Shown here: positions 61,141 through 64,000 of the stretch, piece after piece
How positions within the stretch are numbered: the first letter of the stretch is position 1
Layout of the letters: each line of letters starts with the position of its first letter
DNA from: Bradyrhizobium sp. 1
Lineage (GTDB): Bacteria; Pseudomonadota; Alphaproteobacteria; Rhizobiales; Xanthobacteraceae
DNA: 64,000 nt
NCBI RefSeq assembly: GCF_023073315.1
Contig: NZ_JADPJH010000033.1
Coordinates: forward strand, 62,001 to 126,000
Direction of reading: 5' to 3'
Notes under the pieces: generated by a model
Seen by the model: the letters and a program-made list of their open reading frames with translations, nothing else
Database searches by the model: none
Told to the model about the DNA's origin: nothing
Made by a program: the position numbers and the translations under genes

Positions 61141-62970
61141 ATGACAAAAAAGCCAACCAATGGGCACGCGCCCGCCGGTAACGGCACCCGCCGCCACCTC
61201 CGCTCGCAGGAATGGTTCAACAATCCGCATAATCCGGGCATGACCGCGCTCTACATGGAGCGCTATCTGAACTACGGCCTCACCCGCACCGAGCTTCAGT
61301 CCGGCAAGCCGATCATCGGCATCGCCCAGACCGGCAACGACCTCTCTCCCTGCAACCGCCACCATATCGAGCTGGCCCACCGCGTCCGCGAAGGCATCCG
61401 CGAGGCCGGCGGCATCGCGATGGAATTCCCGACCCATCCGATCCAGGAGACCGGCAAGCGCCCGACCGCGGCGCTCGACCGCAACCTCGCTTATCTCGGC
61501 CTGGTCGAGATCCTCTACGGTTATCCGCTCGACGGCGTGGTGCTGACCACCGGCTGCGACAAGACCACGCCGGCCTGCATGATGGCCGCGGCGACCGTCA
61601 ATTTGCCGGCGATCGTGCTGTCGGGCGGCCCGATGCTGAACGGCTGGCACAATGGCGAGCGCACCGGCTCGGGCACCATCGTCTGGAAGTCGCGCGAGCG
61701 GCTCGCCGCCGGCGAGATCGACTATGAAGAGTTCATGGAGATTGTGGCGTCCTCGGCGCCCTCGGTCGGGCATTGCAACACCATGGGCACGGCGTCGACC
61801 ATGAACGGCCTGGCCGAAGCGCTCGGCTTCTCGCTGCCGGGCTGCGCGGCGATCCCCGCCCCCTATCGCGAGCGCGGCCAAATCGCCTACGAGACCGGTA
61901 AGCGCGCCGTCGAGATGGTCTGGGAAGACCTCAAGCCCTCGGACATCCTGACCCGCGAGGCGTTCGAGAACTGCATCGTGATCAATTCCGCGATCGGCGG
62001 CTCGACCAACGCGCCGATCCACATCAACGCGCTGGCGCGCCACATCGGCGTCGAGCTGTCGATCGACGATTGGCAGAAGGTCGGCCACGACGTGCCGCTG
62101 CTGGTCAACATGCAGCCGGCCGGCTTCTACCTCGGCGAGGAATTCCACCGCGCCGGCGGCGTTCCGGCCGTGGTGCGCGAGCTGATGAAGCACAAGCGCA
62201 TCCACGAGAACGCGGTCACCGTCAACGGCCGCGGCATCGGCGAGAACTGCAAGGATGCGCCCGCACCCGACAACGACGTGATTTATGCCTACGACAAGCC
62301 GCTGGTGAAGGACGCCGGATTCCTGGTGCTGAAGGGCAATCTGTTCGACTCCGCGATCATGAAGACCAGCGTGATCTCCAAGGAATTCCGCGACCGCTAT
62401 CTCAGCAACCCCAAGGACCTCAACGCGTTTGAAGGCCGCGCCATCGTGTTCGAGGGTCCGGAGGATTATCACGCGCGGATCGATGATGCTTCGCTCGACA
62501 TCGACGAGCACTGCGTGCTGTTCGTCCGCGGTACCGGTCCGATCGGCTACCCCGGCGGCGCCGAAGTCGTGAACATGCAGCCGCCGGCAGCCCTGATCAA
62601 ACGCGGCATTCACTCCCTCCCCTGCATCGGCGACGGCCGCCAGTCCGGCACCTCGGGCTCTCCGTCAATCCTGAACGCCTCGCCGGAAGCCGCCGCCAAT
62701 GGCGGGCTTGCGATCCTCAAGACCGGCGACAAGGTGCGCGTCGACCTCAACAAGGGCAGCGCCAATATCCTGATTTCGGACGACGAGGTGAAGAAGCGTC
62801 ACGCCGAGCTGATGGCCGATGGCGGTTTCAAGCATCCGGCGAACCAGACGCCGTGGCAGGAGCTTTATCGCAACACCGTCGGGCAGCAATCGACGGGTGC
62901 CTGCATGGAGCTCGCGACGCGCTACCAGAACGTCGCCGGCACGTTTGGTGTGGCGCGGGATAATCACTAG
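61141..62970 (+). CDS. IlvD/Edd-family sugar-acid dehydratase (D-xylonate/L-arabinonate dehydratase-like)
   Basis: A 609-residue iron-sulfur dehydratase making a 2-keto-3-deoxy sugar acid. Cluster ligands Cys71, Cys139 and Cys212 are spaced 68 and 73 residues, the spacing of known pentonate dehydratases. Lys141 in GCDKT is the metal-binding lysine position, and GRQSGTSGSPS (499-509) lies in the C-terminal active-site region. The N-terminal HLRSQEWFNNP...MTALYMERYLNYG resembles Caulobacter XylD as I recall it. AGGAGAAACCA precedes the ATG. Substrate could be xylonate, arabinonate, fuconate or a hexonate. It is under the LacI locus and linked to two SDR genes. Confidence 0.88.
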   Translation: MTKKPTNGHAPAGNGTRRHLRSQEWFNNPHNPGMTALYMERYLNYGLTRTELQSGKPIIGIAQTGNDLSPCNRHHIELAHRVREGIREAGGIAMEFPTHPIQETGKRPTAALDRNLAYLGLVEILYGYPLDGVVLTTGCDKTTPACMMAAATVNLPAIVLSGGPMLNGWHNGERTGSGTIVWKSRERLAAGEIDYEEFMEIVASSAPSVGHCNTMGTASTMNGLAEALGFSLPGCAAIPAPYRERGQIAYETGKRAVEMVWEDLKPSDILTREAFENCIVINSAIGGSTNAPIHINALARHIGVELSIDDWQKVGHDVPLLVNMQPAGFYLGEEFHRAGGVPAVVRELMKHKRIHENAVTVNGRGIGENCKDAPAPDNDVIYAYDKPLVKDAGFLVLKGNLFDSAIMKTSVISKEFRDRYLSNPKDLNAFEGRAIVFEGPEDYHARIDDASLDIDEHCVLFVRGTGPIGYPGGAEVVNMQPPAALIKRGIHSLPCIGDGRQSGTSGSPSILNASPEAAANGGLAILKTGDKVRVDLNKGSANILISDDEVKKRHAELMADGGFKHPANQTPWQELYRNTVGQQSTGACMELATRYQNVAGTFGVARDNH

Positions 62971-62980
62971 CAGCCACACC

Positions 62981-63066
62981 GTCATTGCGAGCGAAGCGAA
63001 GCAATCCAGAGATATCTCCACGGAGACAGTCTGGATTGCTTCGTCGCAAGAGCTCCTCGCAATGAC
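62981..63066. repeat. Dispersed palindromic repeat, GTCATTGCGAGCGAAGCGAAGCAATCCAG family, copy 2
   Basis: An 86-bp element nearly identical at both ends to the copy at 5452-5536; only the central 10-15 bases differ. It lies between the dehydratase and the first SDR gene, inside a likely operon, as copy 1 does. Confidence 0.88.
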
Positions 63067-63103
63067 GTGGGGTTAGCATTGGAACGACATAAAGGAGAAA
63101 AAA

Positions 63104-63835
63104 ATGGCAGACCGCCTCAAGGGAAAACGCGCCGTCATCACGGCTGCCGCGGCCGGCATCGGGCGCGCATGCGCCATCGCATTCGCGCGTGAAGGCGCAA
63201 CCGTCATCGCCACCGACATCAACGAAGCCGGCATCGCGGGCCTGACCAAGGAAGGCATCGCCGAAGTCGCAAAACTCGACGTGCGCAACACCGCCGACGT
63301 CAACGCCTTCGCCAAGCGGATCGGCAAGATCGACATCCTGCTCAACGCGGCGGGATTCGTGCACCACGGCACCATCCTGGAATGCTCGGAAGAGGATTTT
63401 GATTTCTCGTTCGATCTCAACGTCAAGTCGATGCACAGGACCATCAGGGCCTTCCTGCCCGACATGCTCGCGGGCGGTGGCGGCAGCATCGTCAATATCT
63501 CGTCCTGCGCCGCGCTGCGGCCGCCGGCCAACCGTTACGTTTACAGCTCGTCGAAGGCTGCTGTGTCGCTGCTGACCCGCGCAGTCGCGCTCGACTTCAT
63601 CACCAAGGGCATCCGCTGCAACTCGATCTGCCCCGGCACCGTCGAGACGCCGTCGATGCTCGGCCGCGCTGCCGCGCAAGGGCCGCAGGGCAAGGAGATG
63701 TTCGTCTCCCGCCAGAAGATGGGCCGGCTCGGCACCGCCGACGAGATCGCATCCATGGCGGTCTATCTCGGCAGCGACGAGAGCGCCTTCACCACCGGTG
63801 TCGACCTCGTCGTCGACGGCGGCTACATGCTCTGA
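63104..63835 (+). CDS. SDR dehydrogenase, 2-keto-3-deoxy-L-fuconate/BDH2-like
   Basis: A 243-residue classical SDR. The cofactor motif is TAAAAGIG (13-20), with Ala in place of the first Gly, a variant of the BDH2/2-keto-3-deoxy-fuconate dehydrogenase branch. NAAG is at 81-84, the catalytic pair Tyr147 and Lys151 in YVYSSSKAA, and CPGTVETPSM follows, also typical of that branch. It could oxidise a 2-keto-3-deoxy sugar acid for a non-phosphorylated route. AAGGAGAAAAAA precedes the ATG. Separated from the dehydratase by the repeat only. Confidence 0.85.
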   Translation: MADRLKGKRAVITAAAAGIGRACAIAFAREGATVIATDINEAGIAGLTKEGIAEVAKLDVRNTADVNAFAKRIGKIDILLNAAGFVHHGTILECSEEDFDFSFDLNVKSMHRTIRAFLPDMLAGGGGSIVNISSCAALRPPANRYVYSSSKAAVSLLTRAVALDFITKGIRCNSICPGTVETPSMLGRAAAQGPQGKEMFVSRQKMGRLGTADEIASMAVYLGSDESAFTTGVDLVVDGGYML

Positions 63836-63852
63836 CGCCAGAGGCCCCCAGC

Positions 63853-64000
63853 ATGAACAAGATCGATCTCAACGGCCGCGTCGCTGTCGTCACCGGCGGC
63901 GCGCAGGGCTTTGGCCGCGCCATCACCGAGCGCTTTGTCGCCTCAGGCGCCAAGGTCGCGATCTGGGATTTTGACTCTGGCCTCGCCGAAAAGACCGCAA
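63853..64000 (+). CDS. SDR dehydrogenase, 5' part only (cut by window end)
   Basis: The first 49 codons of a second short-chain dehydrogenase, from ATG 63853 and running off the window. It has VVTGGAQGFGRAI with the normal TGxxxGxG NAD(P) motif near residues 14-21 and a following acidic residue WDFDSG that suggests NAD preference. It begins 17 bp after the previous SDR and is probably co-transcribed. The specific function cannot be judged from this fragment. Confidence 0.75.
   Translation, partial: MNKIDLNGRVAVVTGGAQGFGRAITERFVASGAKVAIWDFDSGLAEKTA

Noticed and set aside
61099..62613. 504-codon minus-strand frame opposite the dehydratase
   Set aside because: Antisense shadow; His/Asp/Val-rich composition typical of complement strands in high-GC genes.

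Overview
The window looks like chromosomal DNA of a Bradyrhizobium-type alphaproteobacterium (order Hyphomicrobiales). This rests on high G+C, dense short intergenic spacers, many acyl-CoA and organic-acid catabolic operons each paired with its own regulator, TRAP and ABC uptake systems, and several families of short dispersed imperfect palindromes. I see no rRNA or tRNA genes, CRISPR array, transposase, phage gene or replication origin. The species call is inference from style and family resemblance.

Layout. 1-8053: a minus-strand valine/branched acyl-CoA operon (mmsA, isobutyryl-CoA dehydrogenase, 3-hydroxyisobutyryl-CoA hydrolase, mmsB, acyl-CoA synthetase, MaoC hydratase) with a divergent LysR regulator and an inverted-repeat operator between them. 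8167-11773: a TetR regulator, a hotdog thioesterase, an enoyl-CoA hydratase and a thiolase, with a shared palindromic element upstream of the last three. 11882-17901: MFS permease, OprB-like porin, CorA-like transporter, acetoacetate decarboxylase and a patatin lipase. 18039-26470: an IclR regulator divergent from a class-V PLP enzyme and a complete polar-amino-acid ABC transporter, followed by a large winged-helix/ATPase/TPR regulator. 26658-31627: a two-subunit molybdenum hydroxylase with a two-CxxCH cytochrome and an FAD oxidoreductase. 32410-38839: acyl-CoA carboxyltransferase, IclR regulator, a 73-residue biotin carrier and a TAXI-type TRAP transporter. 38861-40705: a glutaminase fused to STAS and cyclic-nucleotide-binding domains. 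40722-47790: a dimethylformamidase-like amidohydrolase operon with a peptide-type binding protein, class-III aminotransferase, carboxymuconolactone-decarboxylase-like protein and MazG-like protein, divergent from a GntR regulator. 48026-52599: a 33-residue membrane peptide gene and a thiolase/DUF35/CoA-transferase group. 52659-64000: a sugar-acid locus.

The sugar-acid locus is the best integrated system here. An ABC importer, a DenD-like dehydrogenase, a KDG-type kinase and a KDPG-type aldolase form one minus-strand operon. It is divergent from a LacI regulator, which is followed by an IlvD/Edd sugar-acid dehydratase and two SDR dehydrogenases; the last SDR runs off the window. Two LacI-type 14-bp operators fit this arrangement: one over the -35 element of the importer operon, the other inside the last codons of lacI, just upstream of the dehydratase.

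Items most worth following are the glutaminase-STAS-cNMP fusion, the carboxyltransferase/biotin-carrier/TRAP cluster without a biotin carboxylase, the dimethylformamidase-like amide locus without a recognisable small subunit, the class-V PLP enzyme with its dedicated transporter, and the regulator/operator pairs read directly from the sequence.
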